A stretch of 64,000 nt of DNA from Limnomonas spitsbergensis (lineage: Eukaryota > Chlorophyta > Chlorophyceae > Chlamydomonadales). A program made the position numbers and the translations under genes. The notes under the pieces are model-generated. The model made no database searches. It was not told where the DNA came from and saw only the letters and a list, made by a program, of their open reading frames with translations. Shown piece after piece: positions 53,001-59,922 of this stretch (positions are counted from its first letter, which is position 1; each line of letters begins with the position of its first letter). The stretch is taken from NCBI GenBank assembly GCA_037349105.1, contig JAYJMM010000039.1:6230501-6294500 (forward strand), given 5' to 3'.

Positions 53001-55730
53001 AGCTGATTCTCCTCACCTGATGCTGCATCCGAACCCAGAGCTTGTTCATCTCAATGAAGTTTGAAAGCAGGAAGTCCACAGCATCGTGAATGTCACCGCC
53101 ACCATTGCCTTCGTAAGAGCTGCCCGTATCTGGCAGCAGGCCCTTGGAGCGTTGACACAGGTAACTGAAGGGGAGAATAGGGTGGATCAATAAGGTTTCC
53201 AAATTTAAGGTCAAGGGTCCTCTTTGCAGGAGCTGCCCGTATCTGGCAGCAGGTCCTTGGAGGGTTGACATCAGTACCTATGAGAGAAGGATCAGCAGGG
53301 TTCAGGATTTAGGGTTGAGGGTTTATGAAGGGTCCTCCATGTAGGAGCTACATGTGGCTGGCAGCAGACCCTTGGAGCTCTGGCACAGGTAACTGAGGGG
53401 AAGGGAGGGTGGAACAGTAAGGTTCAGGTTTCAGGATTTAAGGTTTAGGGTTTAGGAAGGATCCCCTTCGTATGAGCTGCATATGTCGGGCAGCAAGCAC
53501 TTGTAGCGCTGACACGAGCAATTGCGGGGGAAGGAGGGTGGATCAACAGGAACGGTGACAGGTGAGGGGTCAGGAAGGGCCAGGGTGGATTACTATGCGG
53601 GTGAGGGTTAAAGTGGTTTTAGGGTTGAGGAAGGACCATTGCGAAGGAGCTGCCAGTGTCTGAAGCAGGACCCAGGAGCACGGACAAAGGTAACTGAAGG
53701 GGCAGGGAGAATGGGTCGATAGGAAAGGCGAGGTTTAGGATTAAGGAGGGACTCCCCTCGTAGCAGCTGCAGGGGTCCCACCATGTTCTTGGAGCGTCGA
53801 CACGGGTATTGCGTGAAAGGAATGTGTGAAAGGGATGTGTGAAGGGGAGTGACACGGGTATTATGTGGAAGAATGTGTGAAAGGGATGTGTGCAGGGGTG
53901 TGACACGGGTAATGTGTGGAAGGGATGTTTGAAGGGGTGTGACACGGATATCGTGTGGAAAGAATGTGTGAAAGGGATGTGTGAAGGGGTGTGACGCGGA
54001 TAATGTGTGGAAGGGATGTTTGAGGGGGAGTGACAAGGATAATGTGTGGAAGAGACATGTGAAGGGGTGTGACACAGGTATTGTGTGAAAGGGATGGTGG
54101 ACCAAAGGCAGGGCGAGGGGTGAGGAGATACCTCCGTGTTGGGAGCTTCCCATACCAGGATCGGACACATGGAGCGATGAAACTGGTGGCTGAGGGGAAA
54201 AGGTTGTGTGCATGATGATGATTAGTCAGGATGAGGGGTTAAGGGGAGTTGCAGCGGCGAGCCCTTACGTCACCTTCCCCCTATTTCCACTGTGCCCCCT
54301 TCCACTGATCCCTCTCCTCAGCCCCACCTGCGCAGGAACAGCCCTCAAGTGGGGTGCTGCACTAGTGCACTCCCTTGCACTGCTCTACCGCGTCCCCCTT
54401 GGCCTCCATATTCCCATCACCCTCATCCACCTGCGCAGGAATAGGCCTCGAGTGGGGTGCTGCACGCCCTTGCACAGCTCCACCAGGTCCTTGAGAATCT
54501 CCTTGGCTTTGGCCTCCTTGCTGCGAATATACAAGCAACCCACTGCCACCATGAGGTACCTGTGCGGCGCATGGGAGGGTGGAGGCACATGGGAAGGAGC
54601 CTCCAGTGGGATTCAAGTGCATGCATGGGAGGGGGCGCATGGGAGGGGCACATGGCAGTATGCCAACATGCCACCATGAGGTGCCTTGGCGGCAGGAGGA
54701 CGGGCCACGCTCACTGAGGCACTGAGCACAGGGAGCTCTGCGGCGCACAAGGTGTTCAGGGGGAAGGAAGGTGCATGGCAAAACAATTGAAGGTAAACAT
54801 AGCACGCACGCCGAATTCCTTGAACATCCAAGATAATTGATATGCCAAAATATTTAAGGTTTGAATGAAAAAGAGTGGCCGACATGCAAGAGTGAGCCTT
54901 CCCCAAGTATAACGAATATGGTGGCGTGGGTTATGGATTGAAGGCACCCAGCCTGGAGACATGCATAGCGAGCAGATTGATGGATGCATGGCGCATGGGG
55001 CAACATGGGCTGCGCATGGCATGCACATGGAGAGGGGGTGCATGGCGTGCATGGGCTGCATGGAGTCAGGGCCAGCATGGGTTCTTGTCTACAGCATTTG
55101 GCTTACAGGCGAGGCAGAACGTTGCCTGCGTGCTGGACTAGCTCATAGAGCTCGCTGAAGGTGCGGCCCTTGCCCCTCTCGTCTCCGAAGAATCCCTGCA
55201 GCGCGGCGGGTCAGGCAGTGGGCGCAGAGGGTTCAGGGCTGTGAAGTGCGTGTCAGGCAGAAGCGCTTTCGTCGAGGCAACGAGCTACAGGTTTGGGGCA
55301 CGGTTGTTTCGGGAGTCTGGGGGCATCGATGACAAACTCCTTTGGCATGGTATGTGCACACCTCGAGGTTAACGAGCTGATCGAACACTAGCATGTAGAG
55401 CTCGTAATATTTTTGAGGCGACAGCAGCGAGGTGCGAAGCTCCCCCAACATCGCAGCGGAATAGCGCAGGGCCTCTCGCATGTTGTCCTCTTCCTCGATG
55501 GACTTTCGCATCTGGAACGCATGGCGCTTGATCGCAGTCCTGCTCTCCGTCAAGATCCGCTCCTGCTCATCGGACCCAGGTAGAGATGCCTCCTGCGCAC
55601 CAGGGCACGGTTCGTGTCAGAAGACACTTTTTAATTGAATTCCAGAGCGTGATAATTGCTGCGTCGTCAAATAGGCTGGAAGGTGAAGTGCAACCAGTGA
55701 GCGACGTTTCTTGGGACACGCACTGACCAT
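25955..55730 (-). CDS. VPS35: VPS35, retromer scaffold subunit
   Basis: Twenty exons joined by GT-AG introns give about 840 codons matching VPS35, the alpha-solenoid scaffold of retromer. Retromer (VPS26-VPS29-VPS35) sits on the cytosolic face of endosomes and retrieves receptors to the Golgi. The family hallmarks are in order: [19 protein letters not shown], the PRLYL motif required for VPS26 binding, [28 protein letters not shown], the EQVVSC..LMQCIIQ helix pair, [35 protein letters not shown] and the VPS29-binding C-terminal solenoid. A 70-residue Ala-rich insert (exon 38136-37849) is the main departure from plant VPS35. All exon phases agree. The last 20-30 residues are unresolved. The coding part is about 2.5 kb of a 29.8-kb locus, and most introns are packed with tandem repeats. 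Confidence 0.95.
26216..26362. repeat. Pyrimidine-rich intron tract
   Basis: C/T-rich on the plus strand, so purine-rich in the VPS35 transcript, just past the donor of exon 26485-26366. Confidence 0.6.
26366..26485 (-). CDS. VPS35: VPS35 exon
   Basis: The acceptor is ATGTTGTCAG; the donor is TTGCAG|GTGAGG; 40 codons, phase 0: [16 protein letters not shown] and [11 protein letters not shown], matching LFVEILNKYIYFFEK..ITPSDIQ. Three acceptor-side copies lie upstream at 26552-26830. Confidence 0.95.
26552..26830. repeat. Acceptor-side copies of VPS35 exon 26485-26366
   Basis: Three copies (about 26552, 26653, 26786) of GCAGTCCCCCACACGGGCAGT type, each the reverse complement of the exon start plus the AG before it. 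Divergence increases away from the exon. Confidence 0.88.
26952..27047 (-). CDS. VPS35: VPS35 exon
   Basis: The acceptor is TTTTGCTCCCGCAG; the donor is CAGCAG|GTGCGG; 32 codons, phase 0, with [20 protein letters not shown], matching LRRALRIANAAQQ. An acceptor-side copy is at about 27105-27150. Confidence 0.95.
27511..27610 (-). CDS. VPS35: VPS35 exon
   Basis: The acceptor is CTTGTGTGCAG; the donor is TGGCAG|GTGAGA. It encodes [20 protein letters not shown] and [14 protein letters not shown], one of the best conserved stretches of the family. Two donor-side copies follow at about 27425-27500. Confidence 0.96.
27985..28090. repeat. 17-bp minisatellite
   Basis: Six to seven copies of GGGGGCCGCAACCAGCA in the VPS35 intron between exons 29003-28894 and 27610-27511. 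Confidence 0.92.
28185..28890. repeat. Degenerate pyrimidine-rich array
   Basis: Imperfect units such as CCCCTCCCTACTAGCCTGCC. In the VPS35 transcript it is purine-rich and begins directly at the donor of exon 29003-28894. Confidence 0.8.
28894..29003 (-). CDS. VPS35: VPS35 exon
   Basis: The acceptor is CTTCCCCCTCAG; the donor is AACAG|GTAGGG. It encodes [20 protein letters not shown] and [16 protein letters not shown], matching AFMLYEEEI..VGTLQRINVFG. Its 5' intron holds the 7.3-kb 64-bp array. Confidence 0.95.
29025..36330. repeat. 7.3-kb array of a 64-bp unit with G-runs
   Basis: About 113 copies of a 64-bp unit (GGGACATGTAGGGGTGTTCA, G-run, TAGAGTAAAGGG, then CAGGGCAGGGAGGGGCC). The G-run varies from about 7 to 12 bases and a few positions alternate (ACAGGT/ACATGT, GGGTTC/GGGTCC, GGGGTG/GGGTTG). 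It lies wholly within one VPS35 intron. Minus-strand frames up to 328 codons are artefacts. Confidence 0.98.
36470..37070. repeat. About 78-bp array
   Basis: Eight copies of ACCCTATCTCTCCCTCCCTC followed by a GCCACCCACNGCCCTGTGCC segment and a GTCCCCCACATAGA end. It is strongly pyrimidine-rich on the plus strand, in the same VPS35 intron as the 64-bp array. Confidence 0.95.
37131..37268 (-). CDS. VPS35: VPS35 exon
   Basis: The acceptor is TTCCCACGCAG; the donor is GAGGAG|GTGGGT; 46 codons, phase 0: [20 protein letters not shown], then [18 protein letters not shown] and LAYQFFEE. It aligns with the plant ELALRLYLQ..VAYEFF segment, the start of the VPS29-binding half. Confidence 0.95.
37398..37425. 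repeat. Copy of the end of VPS35 exon 38136-37849
   Basis: The string GCGGTCATCTTTGCGCCGCTGG nearly repeats exon sequence at 37866-37887 but lies about 440 bp downstream in the intron. Confidence 0.75.
37447..37830. repeat. 42-bp array
   Basis: Nine near-identical copies of a 42-bp unit (GGGCATGGGTTACAGGGGGT then ACAGGTACAGGTTAGGAAATTA). It lies between the exon-end copy at 37398 and the real exon end at 37849. Confidence 0.96.
37849..38136 (-). CDS. VPS35: VPS35 exon with Ala-rich insert
   Basis: The acceptor is GCTCACAACAG; the donor is TTGCAG|GTGCGC; 96 codons, phase 0. It starts [10 protein letters not shown], then about 75 Ala/Pro/Thr/Asp-rich residues, and ends KLTAESLLQ. Plant VPS35 has only a short linker here, so this is probably a disordered loop in the solenoid. 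Confidence 0.9.
38608..38775 (-). CDS. VPS35: VPS35 exon with GGPRR
   Basis: The acceptor is GTGTACGCAG; the donor is CTCGAG|GTGAGG; 56 codons, phase 0. It has [18 protein letters not shown] and the hallmark [15 protein letters not shown]. The exon start is copied twice upstream (80-bp spacing), and its end once downstream (38495-38545). Confidence 0.95.
38776..38985. repeat. Acceptor-side copies of VPS35 exon 38775-38608
   Basis: Two extra copies at exact 80-bp spacing (38851, 38931). Each holds the CGCAG acceptor and the first 30 or so exon bases encoding [10 protein letters not shown]. Confidence 0.92.
39291..39354 (-). CDS. VPS35: VPS35 exon
   Basis: The acceptor is CTCCCCCAG; the donor is GACGAG|GTGTGC. 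It encodes [20 protein letters not shown] and DE (the first Arg is split). It corresponds to LIKDLDETNAEELDEE in plants. Seven acceptor-side copies lie upstream at 39385-39735. Confidence 0.93.
39365..39740. repeat. Acceptor-side copies of VPS35 exon 39354-39291
   Basis: Seven copies (unit 49-64 bp) of CTGATGAACCTGGGGCAG, the reverse complement of acceptor plus exon start (RFIS). They are separated by TTTAGGG-like strings. Confidence 0.9.
40080..40400. repeat. Donor-side copies of VPS35 exon 40730-40601
   Basis: Three to four copies of the exon end and donor (plus strand ACCTAAACAGCATGGCC and CCCAGGCGCGTACCACC), between the real donor and the next exon. Further shortened copies around AATGAATGGCC lie at 40450-40580. 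Confidence 0.85.
40601..40730 (-). CDS. VPS35: VPS35 exon
   Basis: The acceptor is CTGCCCCGCAG; the donor is TTTAG|GTGAGC. It encodes [20 protein letters not shown] and [20 protein letters not shown], matching the plant IIQSIM region. Several donor-side copies follow at 40080-40400. Confidence 0.95.
40780..41512. repeat. 28-bp TG-rich array
   Basis: About 25 copies of a 28-bp unit (GTGTGTGGATGTGTGCATGT then GTGTACAT) in a VPS35 intron. All six frames are open for hundreds of codons; none is a gene. Confidence 0.96.
41522..41744 (-). mobile_element. tRNA-derived SINE
   Basis: The minus strand starts GGGGAAATGGTCCAGTGG, with an A-box-like TGGTCCAGTGG, and has a degenerate B-box GGATCAAAACC about 40 bp on. 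A tRNA-unrelated body follows, shared with 24889-25018. It sits between the two TG-rich arrays. The head and body together suggest a Pol III retroposon; I did not find target-site duplications. Confidence 0.6.
41745..42385. repeat. About 37-bp array with ACCAGTCGTACATGTG
   Basis: About 17 copies of GTGGATGTGTACCAGTCGTA then CATGTGTGTACATTT, related to but distinct from the 28-bp array. It lies in the same VPS35 intron. Confidence 0.94.
42471..42600 (-). CDS. VPS35: VPS35 exon
   Basis: The acceptor is CCCCTCAG; the donor is AACTGA|GTGAGT. It encodes [20 protein letters not shown] and [18 protein letters not shown]. It ends with one spare base. A donor-side copy is at about 42388-42430. Confidence 0.95.
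42780..44358. repeat. 31-bp array, nearly identical units
   Basis: About 51 copies of a 31-bp unit (GTAGGTAATGGACCAAGTGT then CTTCCCACCCA) with only a handful of variants (around 43050-43130 and 43900). 31 is not a multiple of three and the unit lacks stops on the minus strand, so three frames of up to 553 codons are open. It is intronic to VPS35. Confidence 0.98.
44600..45315. repeat. 54-bp array made from the end of VPS35 exon 45516-45373
   Basis: About 13 copies of a 54-bp unit. On the minus strand each encodes [18 protein letters not shown], against [16 protein letters not shown] at the true exon end. The unit is 18 codons and includes the CAG|GTGG donor. Confidence 0.95.
45373..45516 (-). 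CDS. VPS35: VPS35 exon
   Basis: The acceptor is GCCTGCCGCCAG; the donor is AACCAG|GTGGGC; 48 codons, phase 0. It reads [36 protein letters not shown] and DIVGNVNQ. Its last 40 or so bases seed the 54-bp array downstream. Confidence 0.94.
45920..46205. repeat. Pyrimidine-rich intron tract
   Basis: A C-rich low-complexity stretch with a 14-16 base C-run, beside the donor of VPS35 exon 46295-46206. Confidence 0.65.
46206..46295 (-). CDS. VPS35: VPS35 exon
   Basis: The acceptor is GACATGAGCAG; the donor is ATGCAG|GTGGGT; 30 codons, phase 0: [20 protein letters not shown] and then [10 protein letters not shown]. It corresponds to the LMDRLSNYA helix of plant VPS35. Confidence 0.94.
47010..47087 (-). 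CDS. VPS35: VPS35 exon
   Basis: The acceptor is CGGCTGTAG; the donor is GTCAAG|GTGAGG; 26 codons, phase 0: [20 protein letters not shown] and then LMPEVK. It matches the plant FPDEYHLQTL segment. An acceptor-side copy is at about 47200-47240. Confidence 0.94.
47390..47635. repeat. CTG/CTT/CTA-rich triplet stretch
   Basis: A degenerate tract of CTGCTGCTAC-like triplets on the plus strand in a VPS35 intron. The Leu- or Ala-rich translations are not genes. Confidence 0.7.
47657..47737 (-). CDS. VPS35: VPS35 exon
   Basis: The acceptor is CATCTGCCCGCAG; the donor is ATTCAG|GTGAAA; 27 codons, phase 0: [20 protein letters not shown] and then LMQCIIQ. The 20-bp minisatellite at 47745-48550 starts directly at its acceptor. 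Confidence 0.95.
47745..48550. repeat. 20-bp minisatellite
   Basis: About 40 copies of CAGACAGATGGGCAGGTAGG. In the VPS35 transcript it is pyrimidine-rich and ends exactly at the acceptor of exon 47737-47657, as if the acceptor tract itself had expanded. Confidence 0.97.
48600..49070. repeat. Diverged CAGGCAG and CAAGCAAG repeats
   Basis: About four copies of a unit of roughly 70 bp (GGCAGATAGACTGGTGGG, TTGTGTCAGTCAGCCAGCA) next to decayed forms of the 20-bp repeat. Confidence 0.8.
49413..49535 (-). CDS. VPS35: VPS35 exon
   Basis: The acceptor is CTTGTGTCCCAG; the donor is GGCATG|GTCAGT; 41 codons, phase 0. It encodes [20 protein letters not shown] and [18 protein letters not shown], the conserved charged helix after [11 protein letters not shown] donor-side copy is at about 49205-49258. 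Confidence 0.95.
49800..52985. repeat. 96-bp array carrying the VPS35 exon end MQHQ and its donor
   Basis: About 33 copies of a 96-bp unit. Each unit contains, on the minus strand, GATGCAGCATCAGGTGAGGA, the last 13 exon bases (encoding MQHQ) plus the donor of exon 53164-53017. A higher-order period of about 765 bp is visible (50264 to 51029). The unit is 32 codons long, giving false minus-strand proteins up to 278 codons. Confidence 0.97.
53017..53164 (-). CDS. VPS35: VPS35 exon with [10 protein letters not shown]
   Basis: The acceptor is CCCCTTCAG; the donor is CATCAG|GTGAGG. It begins by completing the Ser of LFLRS and reads [19 protein letters not shown], then [18 protein letters not shown] and RMQHQ. 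Both edges of this exon are copied many times in the flanking introns. Confidence 0.96.
53170..54185. repeat. Acceptor-side copies of VPS35 exon 53164-53017
   Basis: Five or six diverged copies (about 53225-53285, 53335-53400, 53460-53525, 53640-53700, 53755-53820, 54125-54185). Each repeats the exon's first 50-60 bases ([19 protein letters not shown] in the original) and its acceptor. A GTGTGAAAGGGATGTGTGAA repeat fills 53815-54100. Confidence 0.88.
54431..54559 (-). CDS. VPS35: VPS35 exon with PRLYL and RGLFLR
   Basis: The acceptor is GCGCCGCACAG; the donor is CGCAG|GTGGAT. It completes PRLYL and encodes [19 protein letters not shown] and LFLR. An acceptor-side copy lies at about 54667-54690 and a donor-side copy at about 54318-54365. 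Confidence 0.95.
55107..55195 (-). CDS. VPS35: VPS35 exon
   Basis: The acceptor is CGCGCTGCAG; the donor is CGCCT|GTAAGC. It encodes [20 protein letters not shown] and then QHAGNVLPR. The two spare bases start the Leu codon of PRLYL, so the motif spans this intron. Confidence 0.95.
55362..55592 (-). CDS. VPS35: VPS35 exon, N-terminal
   Basis: The acceptor is CTGGTGCGCAG; the donor is CTCGAG|GTGTGC; 77 codons, phase 0. It carries [20 protein letters not shown] and [19 protein letters not shown], which closely match the first helices of plant and animal VPS35 that contact VPS26. Confidence 0.95.
55728..55730 (-). CDS. VPS35: VPS35 candidate start: one-codon exon
   Basis: An ATG followed directly by GTCAGTGC gives a phase-0, one-codon first exon that would join [14 protein letters not shown]. 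The intron would be about 135 bp. This is the best in-phase start found, but another upstream exon is possible. Confidence 0.35.
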
Positions 55731-56750
55731 CGCAGATGAGTGCTAGGTATTTCAACCCGATGGCACTGCTGCTGAGTGCCTCAATTGGCTATGATGCGAT
55801 GTTGCAAATAACTTCCTCGCAATTATTATGCTCTTACCAGATGCATTCCGGGTTTTTTCTAGGATAGACACGGATGTATGAACCAGAGGTATGAACGGAG
55901 TGACCTCCTAACTTTTCGAACGTTCGTTACGACTTCTGATTTCTGACAATCGGGCCGTTTTCCGCGCGCCACGTCGAGGCGCTTTCATAACTACCCTGAG
56001 AAGCTCTGTAACCTGCTAAATCTTCCGTAGGTTGCATCCATCGTACCGGTCCGGGATATAGCTGCTTCAGATTGGCGTTATTCAGATTTTCCAACTGGGA
56101 AATGACCCATGCATGTGCCTGTCCAGTCATGCATATTCCTTACGGTATTTACTATCTGAAATAATTGCTGGCAAAAATTTATGATAACACGGCTTCTTTG
56201 AATTCTGAGTAGGTAACCTTCATGCACCTACTGAAGAAAGTGTGGAAACGGGTTTTGAAGACCAGCATTTCTTTAACCGCGTGAACAAATCCAGACAGGA
56301 AGCCAAGGAAGGAGCTGTCTGGTCACTAAGCGAGAAAATGGTACATAATAAGGCATGGCTCCCCACACCCAACAGCACACTGAACAGTTGGGCGCCCTCG
56401 CGGCCGAGCCTTTTTGAGCATGGCCCAGAACTCCAGAAGTAATTGACACCTCGCACGCTACCAGGGATAAGGCAGAAGCTACTGTAGCAATAAGACTTTA
56501 ACTAAAGTCGAGAAATGCTTTACCGGTTGCCCTCATCATCAACAAAATGTTTAATGACCCCTTGCTGACCCCCCCACACACCTCCGGAACCTCCTCAAAC
56601 CTCAATTTATCAGCAACAAATGACATTTGGAGGGAAAGAGAGGGCCATTCCAATCAGCTCAGCCGTGCATTTCTGATGGTGTCGCTCAATGTAGCTGGTT
56701 CACAAATGAATGCCAAATGACATTCCTCGTCACATCTTCCTCCGTCAGCT
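55731..56750. other. Divergent intergenic region, VPS35 side
   Basis: The region between the VPS35 start (minus) and the WW/VWA pseudogene (plus). It should hold the VPS35 promoter. I see no TATA box or gene. A GGCCGAGCCTTTTT string at about 56398 matches the retrotransposon remnant near 21327. Confidence 0.5.
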
Positions 56751-56759
56751 CCTGACCCG

Positions 56760-57215
56760 GGTGGGCAAGGCAAGACCGGCTAGCACGGTCAGAGTAACTC
56801 CTCATGTGGAAGGCCAACACGGCAAGCAAGACAGGACCGGCTAGCACGGTCAGAGGAACTCCTCATGAGAAAATTTTAGTCTGCACGGAAAGCATGACTA
56901 GCATGCATGGTGAGCATGGTTAGCAAGGTCAGAGTAACTCCTATTGTGGAAATTTTGGCCAGCACGGCAAGGATGACTGGCAAGCGGCTAAGCGAGCATG
57001 GCTAGCACGGTCAGAGCATGTCCTCTTGTGGACATTTTGGGCAGCACGGCAATTATGGCAGGACCGACTAACATGGTCAGAGTACTGGTAACTCCTCTTG
57101 TGGGAAATTTCGGCCAGCACGGTAAGAGCGGCGAGCACGCACGGTCAGGGTACCTCCTCTTGTGGAGATTTCGGCGAGCACGTCAAGCACGGCTGGCACG
57201 GTCAGAGTGGCACCT
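56760..57215. repeat. About 60-bp repeat, CTAGCACGGTCAGAG
   Basis: Seven or eight diverged copies of a unit containing GGCTAGCACGGTCAGAG and AACTCCTCTTGTGGAAATTT upstream of the pseudogene. Confidence 0.88.
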
Positions 57216-57404
57216 TAGCACGTCAGTCTTGGGGTTCTCAAGCACGACGGAAATAGGGGCTTTCTCAAAAGCCTGACGGACGACGTTCGGAATTACCTTT
57301 GCGGCTATTCCGATCCCTGGGGGCGGGGGTAGCAGGGTATTGGATCCAGCCTGCATTCATATAACATTCCTAGTTTGCCTGATTCACATAGTTTAGCAGA
57401 AATA

Positions 57405-58117
57405 ATGAGCTCTTGGACCACGCAAAAGTGTCGAAAGACTGGGAAAACGTACTCCCACAACAGCCGCACCAAGGCGAGCACCTGGGACAAGCCAGCTGGC
57501 TATTCTGAGGATGTGGAAAACCTTGTCAAAGGATTAGCATCCATGCAACTGCTTTCAACATCGGATATTTCGCTGGTGTCCCATGCGCATGGCCGACAGC
57601 GTCGTGATGAACACAGCATCAGCCGCCGCGAGCTGCAGGAGGTGGTCAAGCACGGCCTCAAGGAGCGCGCCAATCCTGGGCGTCTCGGCGAAACGCGATG
57701 GCGCTACACGCACAGGGGCATTGTTTACATCACGGATGAAAGCAGCCGACATGAGGTCACCTGCTGGAGGGAAGCAGGCGGCATGGAGTATCAGGGCAGC
57801 CCCATGCGGCAGCCGCCAGCCATGCAGGGTGCTGCAGCTGGGGCAGCGGCCATGCTGAACTCCCACATGGTGGTGTTGGTCGACGGGAGCGGCTCGATGA
57901 AAAAACATGACGTGCCCGGCTCGTGTGCGACCTGCAGGGCGTGTGGAACGGCACGGACGGTTACACCCTCACCGACCCTGTCGTCCACCACAGCCAGAGC
58001 AGCTCACGGACCCGGCACAACGGGGCCACGGACAAGGGCATGGATGGAAGCAACTCGTTCTTTGCCACGCATGTGTGCGATGCCTTGTGCAGGAAGTTGG
58101 GCATCGACCAGATGTAG
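57405..58117 (+). pseudogene. Collapsed WW / VWA / alpha-kinase gene
   Basis: From the ATG at 57405 the frame encodes a WW-like domain (CRKTGKTYSHNSRTKASTWDKP, second Trp and Pro present) and a module with RRELQEVVKHG, RWRYTHRGIVYITDESS and EVTCW. It then encodes the beginning of a VWA domain with the MIDAS motif DGSGS (about 57887-57901). At about 57915-57923 the sequence jumps to another frame that carries the end of an alpha-kinase domain: VCDLQGVWNGTDGYTLTDPV, GATDKG and FFATHVCDALCRKLGI with its zinc-type Cys/His residues, then TAG. The rest of the VWA domain and the kinase N-lobe are missing. VWA plus alpha-kinase proteins (VwkA-like) exist in protists. A gap this size with a frameshift and no plausible intron indicates a pseudogene, or possibly an assembly collapse. 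Confidence 0.78.
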
Positions 58118-59817
58118 ATAGCATTAACAGGGCTCGTGGCCATGGGTATTCACTTGGATTGGGTTGTGCTCATGGTCTCCATCTTTACTTCGTCAGATGG
58201 CAATTTCTAGTCTTATATAGCGATGTCCAGGCTTCACCTTTGTGCGGTGATAAGTCGATATTTCCCATTGTGTGCTGACGATGCATTCTCCAGCCCATAG
58301 GGAGCATAGTCGCCATAAGCTGTTTTCCACCCCCAAAACCTTAGTGACCAGCGCTTGTTTACATGACATCCCTCTTGCGTATTTTAGATACAAGTTTACC
58401 TCTTAAATATATCAGAGCAGTTTCCCCTATCAGAAACTCCACTTCTTCAGACCTCCAACCCAGCTCGGCTTCAAGATGGCCCCAATAATCCTTAGAGGCA
58501 TAGATGCCAGATGACCTTGTCTATTATTTTATTCAGGGAGAGACCATGCCACTCCATCGGCTGCTAGGAGAGTTGGATCCGTTTATTTAGCTGATTGGCT
58601 AGCTGGAATTGAATTCATTTGAAAAATGAATGAGCCCACGTATGCGCTTACCATCATGCTTGCAATGCTGAGCCAGTAGAGCCAGATGGTGCTCACCCTG
58701 TTTTTTCGCTCGCTACTTCAGGGCTGTCCCCATTACCAGACCTACACTAGGCCCACCCTATTCATTTCAAAATCGGTGGTGGTGCGACCGCGACCGGGCC
58801 CAGGAAATTTTGAATATTCATAATTGCCGAACATGTCGATTCGTCTATGTGAATAGCCACGATTTCGTTCCAGAGGTTATCTACTCTGAATGGTACTGGA
58901 ACCTTTCAAATTCTGCCCGAGAGTCAGCACAAGGATTGCACAAGCAAGGTCGCCTTCCTCCAATTTTACGTCTCCTGAAAAAGAAAATCTGCGCTGCTGG
59001 CGTCGATGGCCAGACTTGCACAAAAGAAAAGAAAAGGGAAAGCCTATGCGGCGTGGCTTTTGGGAACAGGTTGACGAGGCGCCCAATCCCCTTGAAGAGG
59101 GAAAGGGGCTATGGCGGGACTGTTAGACAGGGGGAGATGCAGGCCAATTGAAGGAAACGTCGGAGGCGATGGATGGAAACGGCATATATACTGAATGGAC
59201 AATGTGAATTGCTAGTTTTAAGGAGTGGACGGACGCGGACGTGGAGGGTTGGGATACCAAGGACTGGAGAGGGGCGCATGATGTCTTGACAGACAATGCC
59301 AGAGCAACCAATGATGGCGAGGTAAATGCAGCACATGATTTATTTGTTTGTACACAAGACAAGACAGGTGGCATGGGACATGATGCGAGATATTGGGAAG
59401 TGGATCGAGAAGGTGAGAGGGGGGGGGGCATTGGTGTTGAGGGATCTGATTCAGTAAGAGGGGGGCACGTGTGTGCTGTGAGAGGAAATGGTAATTGTGC
59501 TTATTGTAAAACCGGTAGTGACACAAGAAGTGGTTTCGGATTTGATGCGCGACCCTGGGAAGTGGATAGAGAGGTTAAGATATCCGAGCCGGGAGAAACG
59601 CCAGCATCAGGAAGTGGATGGATAAAGTGAGAGATTGGAGACAGGATCAAAGTTTGAACAGCTCGCACAGTTGCATAGGTTCCTCTGTCTGCCATTCTGT
59701 CATGCCGTTTGTACCGCATCCGCTGGTACGGGCGGGAAAAGCGACCAAACACGGCTCTCCGTTCCCCGATCAATTGATAGCACCAACCGATTGAAATGCC
59801 CAGTTGATTGCTTGGAA
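58118..59817. other. No gene seen upstream of the METTL16-like gene
   Basis: Ordinary sequence between the pseudogene and the next gene. The open frame at 59241-59630 has an internal repeat (ARYWEVDRE and ARPWEVDRE) but no known domain. The promoter of the METTL16-like gene should be here. Confidence 0.45.
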
Positions 59818-59922
59818 ATGGAGCAGGAGCTTGTCAGTGCCATTGCATTGTACGGCGATCAAATCAGTTCGCTGGGCGAGGTGATTGTTGCTGACTCTGA
59901 CAACCAGAAGGAGGCAACGGAG
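59818..59922 (+). CDS. METTL16: METTL16-like gene, candidate first exon
   Basis: ATG, 35 codons, donor ACGGAG|GTGGGT, phase 0. It encodes MEQELVSAIALYGDQISSLG and then EVIVADSDNQKEATE. It resembles the short coiled coil at the N-terminus of SPF30/SMNDC1 splicing factors. The frame is open further upstream to 59635. Confidence 0.5.

Noticed and set aside
54125..54185. A VPS35 exon encoding [15 protein letters not shown]
   Set aside because: It has an acceptor and a donor, but the sequence is a diverged copy of the exon 53164 start. The real exon continues RGLFLRS to YLCQ in phase.
59241..59630. Open frame with repeated WEVDRE
   Set aside because: No homology recognised and no splice context; probably a short duplication.
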